From Amarobacillus sp046328225 (GTDB taxonomy: Bacteria; Chloroflexota; Dehalococcoidia; Tepidiformales; Tepidiformaceae), in NCBI GenBank assembly GCA_046328225.1, contig JAXLWZ010000012.1, forward strand, positions 44,869 to 108,868: 64,000 nucleotides of DNA, written 5' to 3'. How positions within the stretch are numbered: position 1 is the first letter of the stretch; each line of letters opens with the position of its first letter. A program made the translations under genes and the position numbers. Below are positions 56,590-64,000 of this stretch, one piece after another. Under the pieces are notes generated by a model. The model ran no database searches, was not told the origin of the DNA, and saw only the letters and a program-made list of their open reading frames with translations.

Positions 56590-57357
56590 TCAGATGACCT
56601 CGATGTCGTCCAGGCTGATGATCGGCGCCTCGAGGTCGGCCGTGGCCAGGTCCTCGGGCTCGGGCTGGGGACGTTCCATCGGCATGGCCGGGGCGTCATA
56701 CCGGTTTGTCGGCGTCACCTTCAGCCGCTGGCACTCCTCCTCCAGCCACAGCGTCAGGCCCATGCCCACCGCCGTGTAGAAGGTGCTGCCGTTGGCGTGC
56801 GCGGCGATGCTGCGGCCGAGCCCTGGCGCCCAGCGGCCGAGGTGCTCGCCGATGAACATCCGCATCGCGCGGTTCACCTGCGCCACCCGCGGCGCCCCCA
56901 GGTGCTCCACCGCGTACAGCTGCTTCCGGCAGAGGAACGCCATGAACTCCAGCTCCACGCGGATGTCGTCCGGGCGGAGCCCCTGCCCCGCCGGGTCGAC
57001 GCCGAACGCGCGGTAGAAGCCCGCCACGTCCGCCATCAGCGCGGTCTGTTCCGCAGGCTGCGAGCACGCGAACGCGCTCTCGAACGTCGGGCAGTCTGGC
57101 GAGCTGCTCAGGCTGAAGAGCAGGGTGAACTCGCCCAGGAGCGCCTCGCTCTCGGCCTTCGCGGACATCGCCGCGAGCCCGGCCAGGCACGTCCCGGCCG
57201 CGAGCTCCCCGCCCGTCTCAACCAGGTCGTGGAGCGATGCGATGCCGTCCTCGTCCGGGTCGTCCAACGCCGCCGCGAGCAGCGAATAGTTGAACGCCCG
57301 CCGGACGAGCATCTCGGGCGATGGTTTGCTTGAGCTGCGGTCCGCAATCGGGCTCAT
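56590..57357 (-). CDS. TorD/DmsD-family molybdoenzyme chaperone
   Basis: 255 residues, mostly alpha-helical. EALLGEFTLLFSLSSS, CPTFESAFACSQP and VELEFMAFLCRKQ match the TorD/NarJ-like chaperone core that shields Tat signals and helps cofactor insertion. The final 40 residues are acidic and Pro-rich, a variable tail. It lies seven bases behind the Fe-S subunit and one base before the gamma gene, as in dedicated Mo-enzyme operons. Confidence 0.82.
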   Translation of the reverse strand: MSPIADRSSSKPSPEMLVRRAFNYSLLAAALDDPDEDGIASLHDLVETGGELAAGTCLAGLAAMSAKAESEALLGEFTLLFSLSSSPDCPTFESAFACSQPAEQTALMADVAGFYRAFGVDPAGQGLRPDDIRVELEFMAFLCRKQLYAVEHLGAPRVAQVNRAMRMFIGEHLGRWAPGLGRSIAAHANGSTFYTAVGMGLTLWLEEECQRLKVTPTNRYDAPAMPMERPQPEPEDLATADLEAPIISLDDIEVI

Positions 57358-57364
57358 CGCAACC

Positions 57365-58609
57365 TCAAATCGTGTTCATGGCGAAGGCGAGCGCCCCCTG
57401 CCGTTCAATGACGGGTTCGTGGACCGCCACGCGGACGATCTCGCGACCCTTGCTGTCGTAGCCGATGACCACGTCGTCGAAGATCTCCCGCGTCTGCCCG
57501 CCGATCTTCAGCTCGCCCGTCTTCGCACCCTGCTGGACCTTGTAGCTGAAGATGATCGACTGCGTGGCGCGGAAAAGCTGCAGCACCGCCAGCGTCTCCC
57601 GCGACGGGTTCTCGTACGCCGCGATGGCATCGTCTACCCCCGGCCCGAACATCTGCCGCAGGTAGTCGCGCGGCACCCACCGGGGCGGGATGTAGTACAC
57701 GTTCGGCTGCGTGCCGAACTGCGGATAGAGCGGCAGGGCCACCTTCGCCACCTGCACCAGGTAGTACAGCGGGTTCTGCCGGTCCTCGATCCAGAGGCCG
57801 TCATCGCCCACCTGCACCAGCCCCTGCAGGCGGATCTTGCCGATGCACGCCGTCATGCAGCGCGTCTCCATCGGCAACCCTTCCGTCAGCGGGTCCGTGC
57901 CCTCGACGCGCGGGAAGCAGCCGATGCACTTCTCGCTCGTGCGCGTGCTCGGCCGGTACATCGACTTCTTGTACGGGCACGCCTCGACGCACTTGCGATA
58001 GCCGCGGCAGCGCCCCTGGTCGATGAGCACGATGCCGTCTTCCTCGCGCTTGTACACCGCGTTGCGCGGGCACGCCGCCAGGCAGGCCGGGTAGGTGCAG
58101 TGATTGCAGATGCGCTGCAGGTAGAAGAACCAGCCCGAGTGCTCCGGGAGGCTCACGCCTTCCTTCACAAACTTCGTCGCCGTGTCCTCGTAGATGTTCG
58201 GGGACTTCCAGTCCGCCTCAGGCGGGATGTAGCCCGTCACCATCTGGTCGGTCTGGTTCGCCGTCTCGAAGATGGTCTTCCCTTCGAACGTGCCATAGGG
58301 CGCCGTCTTCGTGTCCTTCTTCGTCGCGTTCCAGACCTGCCCGCCCGGGTTGGCCTTCTCCTGCAGATCCAGCACCTTCAGGTCCCAGTTCTGCGGGTAG
58401 CCGCCGTACGGCTTCGTCTCGACGTTGTTCCACCACATGAGCTCTTGCCCGGGGGAGAACGTCCAGGTCGACTTGCACGCCATCGTGCACGTTTGGCAGG
58501 CGATACAGCGGTTGATGTTGAACACCGCCGCGAACTGCCGCTTCGCCTTGCCGTTTTCGTAGCGGTAGTCCATCTCACGGCCGAGATGCCAGTTGCGGAC
58601 CTTCGCCAT
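57365..58609 (-). CDS. Fe-S electron-transfer beta subunit of a type II DMSO-reductase-family enzyme
   Basis: 414 residues from the ATG at 58609, which follows AGGAGG by seven bases; a GTG one codon upstream is less likely. Four Cys groups match NarH/SerB/EbdB: CIACQTCTMAC, CNHCTYPACLAACP, CRGYRKCVEACP and CIGC with CMTAC. In the third group an aromatic Tyr replaces the second Cys, as Trp does in NarH, implying one 3Fe-4S and three 4Fe-4S clusters. It links the molybdenum subunit to the haem subunit. It has no signal peptide and is probably co-exported with the alpha subunit by hitchhiking. Confidence 0.92.
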   Translation of the reverse strand: MAKVRNWHLGREMDYRYENGKAKRQFAAVFNINRCIACQTCTMACKSTWTFSPGQELMWWNNVETKPYGGYPQNWDLKVLDLQEKANPGGQVWNATKKDTKTAPYGTFEGKTIFETANQTDQMVTGYIPPEADWKSPNIYEDTATKFVKEGVSLPEHSGWFFYLQRICNHCTYPACLAACPRNAVYKREEDGIVLIDQGRCRGYRKCVEACPYKKSMYRPSTRTSEKCIGCFPRVEGTDPLTEGLPMETRCMTACIGKIRLQGLVQVGDDGLWIEDRQNPLYYLVQVAKVALPLYPQFGTQPNVYYIPPRWVPRDYLRQMFGPGVDDAIAAYENPSRETLAVLQLFRATQSIIFSYKVQQGAKTGELKIGGQTREIFDDVVIGYDSKGREIVRVAVHEPVIERQGALAFAMNTI

Positions 58610-58878
58610 CACGCCACCTCCTGCGCCTGCGGACCGTAGATGTCCTCGATGATCGCCTCGACGAAGGCCTGCCCGCGGTTCACGTAGATCGCGTTCGTGC
58701 TGGCGAATTGCTGAGAGCGGAACAGCTGGAGGATGCGGTGCCGGGGAACCCCCAGCAGCGCATACTCCTCGATGAACACACGCGCCATCCGCTCGTCCTG
58801 GTCGACGCCCTCTTCCACCGGGAAGCGCACCGCCACGAACTCATACGGGTCGTCGGCCTCGTGCTCCTTGTCGACCAT
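58609..58878 (-). CDS. 89-residue unknown protein between the alpha and beta genes
   Basis: 89 residues, acidic N-terminus (DKEHEADDPYEF), mostly helical, no Cys, no signal peptide. It starts one base after the alpha stop and overlaps the beta start, so expression is coupled to both. No DMSO-reductase-family operon I know has a subunit of this kind at this place. It may be an assembly factor or a small stabilising subunit. Not recognised. Confidence 0.65.
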   Translation of the reverse strand: MVDKEHEADDPYEFVAVRFPVEEGVDQDERMARVFIEEYALLGVPRHRILQLFRSQQFASTNAIYVNRGQAFVEAIIEDIYGPQAQEVA

Positions 58879-58879
58879 G

Positions 58880-61800
58880 TCAGGCCCTCCGGATCGTGTT
58901 CAGCTTGCCCGCGATGTACGCCTTCATCAGGTCGTTCTCGCTGGCCGGCGCAGTGCCGTGCGTGCCCGGTTCCCAGGCGCCCTGACCGTTCAGCCCGCCC
59001 GCCTCGGCCTTCGTGATCTTCACCAGCGTCTCTTTCGGCACCGTGTTGATCGCGTGGTTGTCCGCCTCCCCGCCGAAGATGAACGCCTGCGCCACCTTCG
59101 CCTTGTGGAAGAGCGTGTCCGTCTGGTGCATCGGCATCGCCCAGTCCTTCGTCACGCTCTGGTGCGAACCAAAGCGGAAGTTCGACTGGTAACCGGTGTC
59201 TTCCGAAACCGCCCGGCCATCGGGCCGCGTCGTGTGGGCCTTCACCGTCTTCTCCGTCGCACCCCAGCCACCGTGCTTGGTCATCACGGCGCCGCGCGGG
59301 TACGAAGGATTGAACTTCACGCGCAGCATCAGCCGCGCCACCTTGTAGTGCGGGTCGTCCGCCTTCCAGCCGATGTACGGCCGGTCCGCCGGGTTCGCAT
59401 CCACCCACACGTAGTCGCCTTCGACGAGCCCGAGCTCCTTCGCGTCCTCCGGGTTCATGTGCAGCTGGTGGTCCGTCACGCTCGCCTGGCGCTTGTCCGT
59501 CCGGTACGTGTCCGCGAAGTTGCTGTTCCAGGTGGTCAGCCAGTCCGTCACATACCAGCTCGAGTGCACCGCGTGGCGCGTCTTCGGCGTGATGAAGTAG
59601 AACTTGTAGCCCTGCTCCCAGAGCTGGTTCTTCGTCTTCTTCACGTCCGCCCAGCTCTTCTTGATGTTCCGGACCGTCCGCCGCTCCGGGTCCATGTCGC
59701 TTTCCGGGATGCCGTAGTCGTTCGGCCGGATGAGCGGGTTCGTCGAGACGATCACGTTCGGCAGGTACGGCGTCGCTTCCGGCCCTTCGCGGTGCACGAT
59801 GAAGTTCTCGCCGTAGTCAATCGCCTCCGGGATATCGCAGTACGAATTCATGCGCCCCGTATCCGTGTGGAACGGCATGTTGTCGTGGATCTGCTCCCAG
59901 TACGGGATGCGCGGGTAGGTGCGGAAGTTCATCAGCGCCGAACCCGGTTCGCCGTACTTGCCCGCCATCAGGTCCTTCACCGTGTACCCACGGGTCGTCG
60001 CCGAAGAGTCCAGCAGACGCTGGATGTAGATGTCCGACCGCCCTTCGAGCGCGAACTTCCAGTAGTCGGAGAACCGCTTGTCACCGGTCAGGTCCGCGAG
60101 CGCCTTGGCGACGCCCGCCATGATCGCGATGTCGTCCTTCGTATCGAAGATCGGCTTCACGCCGCCCTGCCACAGCTGCAGGAACGGGTTCTGGCAGCTC
60201 GCCGTCACTTCCGGCTGCGTCGTTTCCAGCCACGAATTGGCCGGGTAGATGAAGTCGGAGTACTCGCAGGTCAGCGTCATTTCGATGTCCTGCGTGCAGA
60301 CCATGTCGATCTTCGGCAGCACATTGAAGAGCACGCCGTACATCCACTTCGCGTTGTTGATGATGTTGACGTTGACCGTCCACAGCACCTTCGTCGGCGT
60401 TGGCATGTGCGATTTGCCCGTGAAGTTCTTCCGCCCGTTCGCCGGCGTATCAACGATCAGCGCGCGGTCGCCGTGGTCCCAGTAGGCCGGCTCCTCGTCC
60501 TTCGTGTACGCGTGCGCGTGGATGGTCTTGCCGTCCGCGTTCGGGTCGAGGTTCATCTCGAACGGGTCTTCGGCGATCCAGCCCTTGAAGCCCGGCCCCG
60601 TCGCCGGGCTGCCCTGGAAGAGCGCCGCCTTGTAGTTGCCCGCCCAGCTGTAGTTGCCCGCCCCGGGGAGACCCATGTTCCCCGTGAGCATCAGCGGCAG
60701 GTGCGTCGCCCGGTTGTGCAGCGTCGCGTGGAACCAGTGGTTGATGCCCTCGCCGACGTGGATCGCGACCGGCTTGATCGTCGCGATGTCGTTCGTCAGC
60801 CGCTCGATCATCTCCTTCGGCGCGCCGCTGATCTCGGACACCGAGTCGAGGTCGTAGTCCTTCAGGTGCGTCCGGTATGCCTGCCAGATGGTCAGCACCT
60901 GGACCTGCTTCCCGTCGAGCGTCGTCACCGTCCCCGTGTATTCGAGGTCCGGGTCGATGCCCGTCGCCGCCAGCCGCTCGCCGACCATGTCGCGCGTGAT
61001 GGCCTTCATCGACTTCGTCTTCGCGTCGTAGACGACGTAGTCCTGCAGCTTCGCGTACTGCTCGTCGGTGATGCCCTGGATGGTGTAGCTCGGGCCATCC
61101 TTCGCCAGCCCCGGCTTGTAGCCCGCGATCACATCGACGGGGTTCAGCCGCTTCAGCGTGTCCGCGCGCAGGAGCAGCGGGAAGTCGGTGAACGCCTTCA
61201 CGAACGGCGCGTCGTAGAGGTTCCGGTCCATCAGCAGCTTGGTGATGCCGAGGAAGATGGCCAGGTCGCCCAGGCCCGGGCGGCACGGGATCCAGTAGTC
61301 CGCCTTCGTCGCCGGCGGGCTGTATTCCGGCGTGATCGTCACGATCTTGCCGCCGCGCTCAATCATCTCGATGAAGAAGTGCGCGTCCGCCATCTTGTTC
61401 TCGACGAGGTTCTTGCCCACGCCGATGTGCAGCTTCGCGTTGCGCATGTCGTTGAAGTCGCAGTCGGCGTTCTGCAGGCCCGTCACGAACGGCGTGCCCG
61501 GCGCCTGGTCACCGTGCCAGGTGTAGTTCGACCAGTTGCGGCCGCCCTTCGCTTCCTCGGGCTTCACGCCGCGCGTGTAGACATCGAGCAGTGCCATCGT
61601 GTTCGACATGCGGTACATGCCGTACTTGCCCGTCACGCCGAGGAGGCCCATGCCGCCGCGGAGCTTGAAGGTGCGCGTGCCGGCCCCGCCGACCTCTTCC
61701 ACCATCTCCGGCTGGTAGCCTTCTTCGAGCAGGATCTTCTTGCCTGATTCGCCCGAGTACGTCTTCGCGATCGCTGCCAGGCCCTTCGCCGCGTACTTCG

Positions 61801-62332
61801 AGATCTCGTCCCAGCTCATCTTGACGAACGTGTCGGTGCCGCGGGAATCGAACTTGTACTTCGTGCGCAGCTCCGTCGTCAGCCGCGGGAAGCCGTCGTC
61901 CGCCCACTTCTTCCACCCGGCCCGCAGCATCGGGCCCTTCAGGCGGTACGGACCGTAGACGCGCCGCGTGAGCGCCGCACCCTTGTTGCAGCCGCGCGGG
62001 TTCCACGAAATCGTCGCCTTGTTACCCGCAAGGTCGCTGATCTTCTGGTGGTCGTAGTTCTGCTCCGTCCGCATCACCACGCCGTTCTTCACGAAGGCAC
62101 GAAGCCGGCAGTTGTGCGTGCAGTTCGGCGCGCACACGAACGTGAAGCTGCTGTCATACGCGTACTGGTCGCGGTAGATCTTTTCCCAGCCCCGGTTCGG
62201 GTACGTGAGCAGCGGGTTATCCACCCCCTGCGCCGATTGCAGGAACGCCATCTGGCGCTCCAGGTACAGGGCACCGCCCCCAGCCGCGGCGCCCGTGGTC
62301 AGCTTCAGGAAATTGCGCCGGCTGAGGCTCAT
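58880..62332 (-). CDS. Tat-exported molybdopterin catalytic subunit, type II DMSO reductase family
   Basis: 1150 residues. The Tat signal SRRNFLKLTTGAAAGG opens the chain. The FS0 cluster motif CAPNCTHNC followed by PRGC (residues about 67-115) keeps four Cys, unlike NarG, which has His first, and unlike Nitrospira NxrA, which is reported with Asp second. RRVYGPYRLKGPMLR, FRGGMGLLG, SNYTWHGDQ, GKNLVENKMAD and TPEYSPPATKADYW are shared with archaeal-type nitrate reductase and nitrite oxidoreductase. An oxidoreductase outside the membrane is certain in outline. Whether it acts on nitrate, nitrite, chlorate, selenate or a hydrocarbon is open. Confidence 0.9.
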   Translation of the reverse strand: MSLSRRNFLKLTTGAAAGGGALYLERQMAFLQSAQGVDNPLLTYPNRGWEKIYRDQYAYDSSFTFVCAPNCTHNCRLRAFVKNGVVMRTEQNYDHQKISDLAGNKATISWNPRGCNKGAALTRRVYGPYRLKGPMLRAGWKKWADDGFPRLTTELRTKYKFDSRGTDTFVKMSWDEISKYAAKGLAAIAKTYSGESGKKILLEEGYQPEMVEEVGGAGTRTFKLRGGMGLLGVTGKYGMYRMSNTMALLDVYTRGVKPEEAKGGRNWSNYTWHGDQAPGTPFVTGLQNADCDFNDMRNAKLHIGVGKNLVENKMADAHFFIEMIERGGKIVTITPEYSPPATKADYWIPCRPGLGDLAIFLGITKLLMDRNLYDAPFVKAFTDFPLLLRADTLKRLNPVDVIAGYKPGLAKDGPSYTIQGITDEQYAKLQDYVVYDAKTKSMKAITRDMVGERLAATGIDPDLEYTGTVTTLDGKQVQVLTIWQAYRTHLKDYDLDSVSEISGAPKEMIERLTNDIATIKPVAIHVGEGINHWFHATLHNRATHLPLMLTGNMGLPGAGNYSWAGNYKAALFQGSPATGPGFKGWIAEDPFEMNLDPNADGKTIHAHAYTKDEEPAYWDHGDRALIVDTPANGRKNFTGKSHMPTPTKVLWTVNVNIINNAKWMYGVLFNVLPKIDMVCTQDIEMTLTCEYSDFIYPANSWLETTQPEVTASCQNPFLQLWQGGVKPIFDTKDDIAIMAGVAKALADLTGDKRFSDYWKFALEGRSDIYIQRLLDSSATTRGYTVKDLMAGKYGEPGSALMNFRTYPRIPYWEQIHDNMPFHTDTGRMNSYCDIPEAIDYGENFIVHREGPEATPYLPNVIVSTNPLIRPNDYGIPESDMDPERRTVRNIKKSWADVKKTKNQLWEQGYKFYFITPKTRHAVHSSWYVTDWLTTWNSNFADTYRTDKRQASVTDHQLHMNPEDAKELGLVEGDYVWVDANPADRPYIGWKADDPHYKVARLMLRVKFNPSYPRGAVMTKHGGWGATEKTVKAHTTRPDGRAVSEDTGYQSNFRFGSHQSVTKDWAMPMHQTDTLFHKAKVAQAFIFGGEADNHAINTVPKETLVKITKAEAGGLNGQGAWEPGTHGTAPASENDLMKAYIAGKLNTIRRA

Positions 62333-62348
62333 GGTCGATCTCCAGGTG

Positions 62349-63389
62349 TCATTGGCTGTCCCTCACAACTGCGCAGGGGCGGCAGAATGTGCCCCCGTCG
62401 GTCACTACCTCGCGCCCGTCCGAGACTTCCTCCCGGCATTGCGCGCACATCACCCGGCGCCGCGGCGGCCCCGGGAGGTCGAATTGCGAAACGGCCGCCG
62501 AAACGACCGTCTTCGTAAACAATTGCGAATGCGGCATCGTCAGGTACGCCCGCCGCTGCCGCTCGTGCCGGTCCTCCGTCATCCCCGGCTCCATCGCCTC
62601 GGCCAGCTCGCGCGCCTCGCCCCGCACCGCGATACGCACGGCGCGATCGGTCCAGGTGTCCACGAAGGTCGCCGCGAGCTTGCCGTAATCCAGCAGGCGA
62701 AGCGTCCGCTTGCCCGGCCGGCACCCCGTGATCGCCTGCAGCGCATCCACCGCGCACCGGTCCGTCTCGGCGGTCACAAGCAGCCGCTTCTTTGTGTCGG
62801 GCCAGTCGATGCCGAGCGCGCCCACGCCCGAAAGCGCGAGGCGCGCGCCCAGCACCACGCCCGCGCATCCGTGGCTCCCATGCAACGCGGATGCGGCCCG
62901 CAGGGCCCGGGCGAGGCCCATGTCCTCGGGGAGAGTCGCGAGGACAGCGGCGCCCAGCCCGGCGATTTCATCGTCGAGCGTTTCCATCGACCAGCGCCCG
63001 ATCACGTTCTCGCCCGCCACCGCTTCGGCGGCTCCCGCCACGATCGTGGGGAATGGCTCGGGGCTGTGGGTTTCAAGCAGGACGACATCGATGCCCTGGG
63101 GCAGCGTCGCCAGGAGTTCGGTCACATCGCCGGACGCTGGTGGGAGCGTGAGTTGCACGCGGTCGCTCGTTCGCACGGCCATCGCCACCGGGCCGGCCGT
63201 CCAAATCCGCGTGCTGGCCTTGTGCGGGAGGTCGAGTTGGTGGTGCGTGCGCTTCACCCACGCCGCCCGGACGTTTCGTTCAGCAAGAAAGGGGATGAGG
63301 CGCTCGCAGACGGAGGTCTTACCCGACCGGGAAGGGCCTCGCACGCAGACCACGGGCAGCCCCGGGACACCCACCATAGCGGCCGGCAT
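62349..63389 (-). CDS. MobB-FmdE fusion protein, molybdenum cofactor handling
   Basis: 346 residues from the ATG at 63389, chosen for the AGGAGGT immediately upstream. The N-terminal about 150 residues are MobB-like: P-loop RGPSRSGKTSVCERL, then THHQLDLPHKASTR and DVVLLETH. The rest matches FmdE: HGSHGCAGVVLGARLAL, TETDRCAVDALQ-type segment with GCRPGKRTLRL, and a zinc ribbon (CAQC ... CRPC) at the C-terminus. MobB supplies GTP-dependent help in MGD cofactor synthesis, and FmdE is a companion of molybdenum formylmethanofuran dehydrogenases. As first gene of the operon it should serve the catalytic subunit encoded 16 bases later. Confidence 0.85.
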   Translation of the reverse strand: MPAAMVGVPGLPVVCVRGPSRSGKTSVCERLIPFLAERNVRAAWVKRTHHQLDLPHKASTRIWTAGPVAMAVRTSDRVQLTLPPASGDVTELLATLPQGIDVVLLETHSPEPFPTIVAGAAEAVAGENVIGRWSMETLDDEIAGLGAAVLATLPEDMGLARALRAASALHGSHGCAGVVLGARLALSGVGALGIDWPDTKKRLLVTAETDRCAVDALQAITGCRPGKRTLRLLDYGKLAATFVDTWTDRAVRIAVRGEARELAEAMEPGMTEDRHERQRRAYLTMPHSQLFTKTVVSAAVSQFDLPGPPRRRVMCAQCREEVSDGREVVTDGGTFCRPCAVVRDSQ

Positions 63390-63435
63390 CTTTACCTCCT
63401 GGCCGGCATAGTCGTTCGCGGATACCTGCAATCGA

Positions 63436-63451
63436 TGTGACAAAAGTCACT
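63436..63451. promoter_or_regulatory. Crp/Fnr-family operator upstream of the Mo-enzyme operon
   Basis: TGTGA-N6-TCACT with fully paired inner bases (GTGAC-AAAA-GTCAC) matches the Crp-type consensus TGTGA-N6-TCACA. Its centre lies about 55 bases upstream of the mobB-fmdE ATG. That is close enough for an activator beside the minus-strand promoter; a GACTAT at 63407-63412 could be the -10. Confidence 0.6.
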
Positions 63452-63460
63452 GGTTTTACC

Positions 63461-63476
63461 GGCCCACGAGTGGGCC
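63461..63476. promoter_or_regulatory. Second palindrome beside the Crp-like site
   Basis: GGCCCAC, two bases, then GTGGGCC. It is a perfect 7-bp inverted repeat nine bases from the Crp-like site. Possibly an operator for a second regulator. Confidence 0.35.
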
Positions 63477-63759
63477 AACAGGCCCTGATTTCGCACCCCC
63501 TCAGGCCGGCGAAGCTGGCAGGTAAACGTGGACGGGACGCCCTAATCGGCGCTGTCATCGGGCATCGCCGCCGAGCGTGATATGCCGCCCGCATCTCTCG
63601 TCCAACGCGCCCGGCCCGCGAGCCCACGCCGCCTGAACCGCGTCCACGTCCATCCGGCCCCGATCAAACGGCTCATCTGGCCTTGGCTCCCGGTTTGCCC
63701 GGCGGCATGTTCCCGGCCATGCTTTCGCATCTCGATCGCATCAAGACAGGCAGGAATCG

Positions 63760-64000
63760 ATGACCGCAACGGAAACGCTCGGCACCCAGGCACCCTCCCA
63801 GACCGAGGACTTCGATGTCCTCATCGTCGGAGCCGGTATCTCCGGCGTCGGCGGCGCCTACCATCTCCAGACCCAGCGCCCCGGCACCACCTTCGTCGTG
63901 CTCGACGCGCTCGAAAGCTTCGGCGGCACGTGGCTCACCCATAAGTACCCGGGCATCCGCTCCGATAGCGACCTCCACACCTTCGGCTACCGCTTCAAGC
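63760..64000 (+). CDS. N-terminus of a flavin-dependent monooxygenase (Baeyer-Villiger type)
   Basis: 80 residues are visible before the window ends. After a 17-residue lead, DVLIVGAGISGVGGAYHLQ is the FAD-binding GxGxxG, and LDALESFGGTWLTHKYPGIR carries the GGTW and YPG motifs typical of Baeyer-Villiger and related flavin monooxygenases. The ATG at 63760 follows GGCAGGAATC. It is divergent from the Mo-enzyme operon. The substrate cannot be told from this piece. Confidence 0.85.
   Translation, partial: MTATETLGTQAPSQTEDFDVLIVGAGISGVGGAYHLQTQRPGTTFVVLDALESFGGTWLTHKYPGIRSDSDLHTFGYRFK

Larger units (their letters stand above)
63390..63759. other. Divergent regulatory region between the Mo-enzyme operon and a monooxygenase gene
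   Basis: 370 bases without a credible gene. It holds the Crp/Fnr-like palindrome at 63436-63451, a second palindrome GGCCCAC-GA-GTGGGCC at 63461-63476, and a GC-rich stretch toward the monooxygenase start. Both operons could be controlled from here. Confidence 0.5.

Noticed and set aside
63542..63793. Short open frames in the region before the monooxygenase
   Set aside because: They overlap the monooxygenase start or give low-complexity basic peptides without ribosome sites.

Overview
The window is high-GC DNA, packed with genes and mostly arranged in tight operons joined by GTGA/ATGA stop-start overlaps. Several signs point to an aerobic or facultative, probably thermotolerant member of the Chloroflexota (Dehalococcoidia/Tepidiforma-like). 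These are a giant DUF2298 ('YYY') membrane protein, a TIGR03084-type DinB-fold protein, an A2-type haem-copper oxidase and a Methanosarcina Cam-like gamma carbonic anhydrase. The taxonomic call is inference; no rRNA or tRNA gene was seen.

Layout. 1-7225: cell-surface and glycosyltransferase-like membrane proteins and a secreted matrixin-type protease. 7464-10624: ferredoxin-type nitrite reductase, a formate/nitrite channel and an HTH regulator. 10626-19021: housekeeping and miscellaneous genes (acyltransferase, PriA, MFS transporter, amidohydrolase, exonuclease III, hemerythrin, DinB-fold protein). 19325-23377: cytochrome c oxidase operon (subunits II, I, IV, III) ending in a membrane-bound cupredoxin-like protein. 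23422-27822: two tandem family III CoA-transferases (the first frameshifted), a methyltransferase, an alpha/beta hydrolase and an unknown protein. 27855-34388: MobA, a membrane-anchored gamma carbonic anhydrase and a complete pyruvate dehydrogenase operon (E3, E1alpha, E1beta, E2). 35362-40592: the nusA-ylxR-infB-rbfA-truB operon, preceded by a terminator-like hairpin in the nusA leader, and a small zinc-ribbon gene with its own strong promoter. 40641-45168: phosphatase, aldo/keto reductase, GalU, a possible nuclease-like protein and a cupin.

45307-51326 is the most interesting block. It holds a 6-pyruvoyl-tetrahydropterin-synthase-related protein, a 1195-residue surface protein built of twelve 75-residue repeats plus a Thr/Pro-rich stalk and a C-terminal membrane anchor, an exosortase-like integral membrane protein, and a family 2 glycosyltransferase. 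The PTPS-like, exosortase-like and glycosyltransferase genes match the neighbourhood described for the XrtG system of Gram-positive bacteria (TIGR03110/03111/03112). Here a candidate substrate is encoded inside the cluster.

51330-54653: copper-related CopC and CopC-CopD-cytochrome c proteins and a PPOX-family protein. 54676-63389: a seven-gene operon for a type II DMSO-reductase-family molybdenum enzyme. It encodes a MobB-FmdE fusion, a Tat-exported catalytic subunit, an 89-residue unknown, a four-cluster Fe-S subunit, a TorD-like chaperone, a haem b gamma subunit and a membrane protein. A Crp/Fnr-type palindrome lies just upstream. Its substrate cannot be read from sequence; nitrate, nitrite, chlorate, selenate or a hydrocarbon are all possible. 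The window closes with the start of a flavin-dependent monooxygenase gene.
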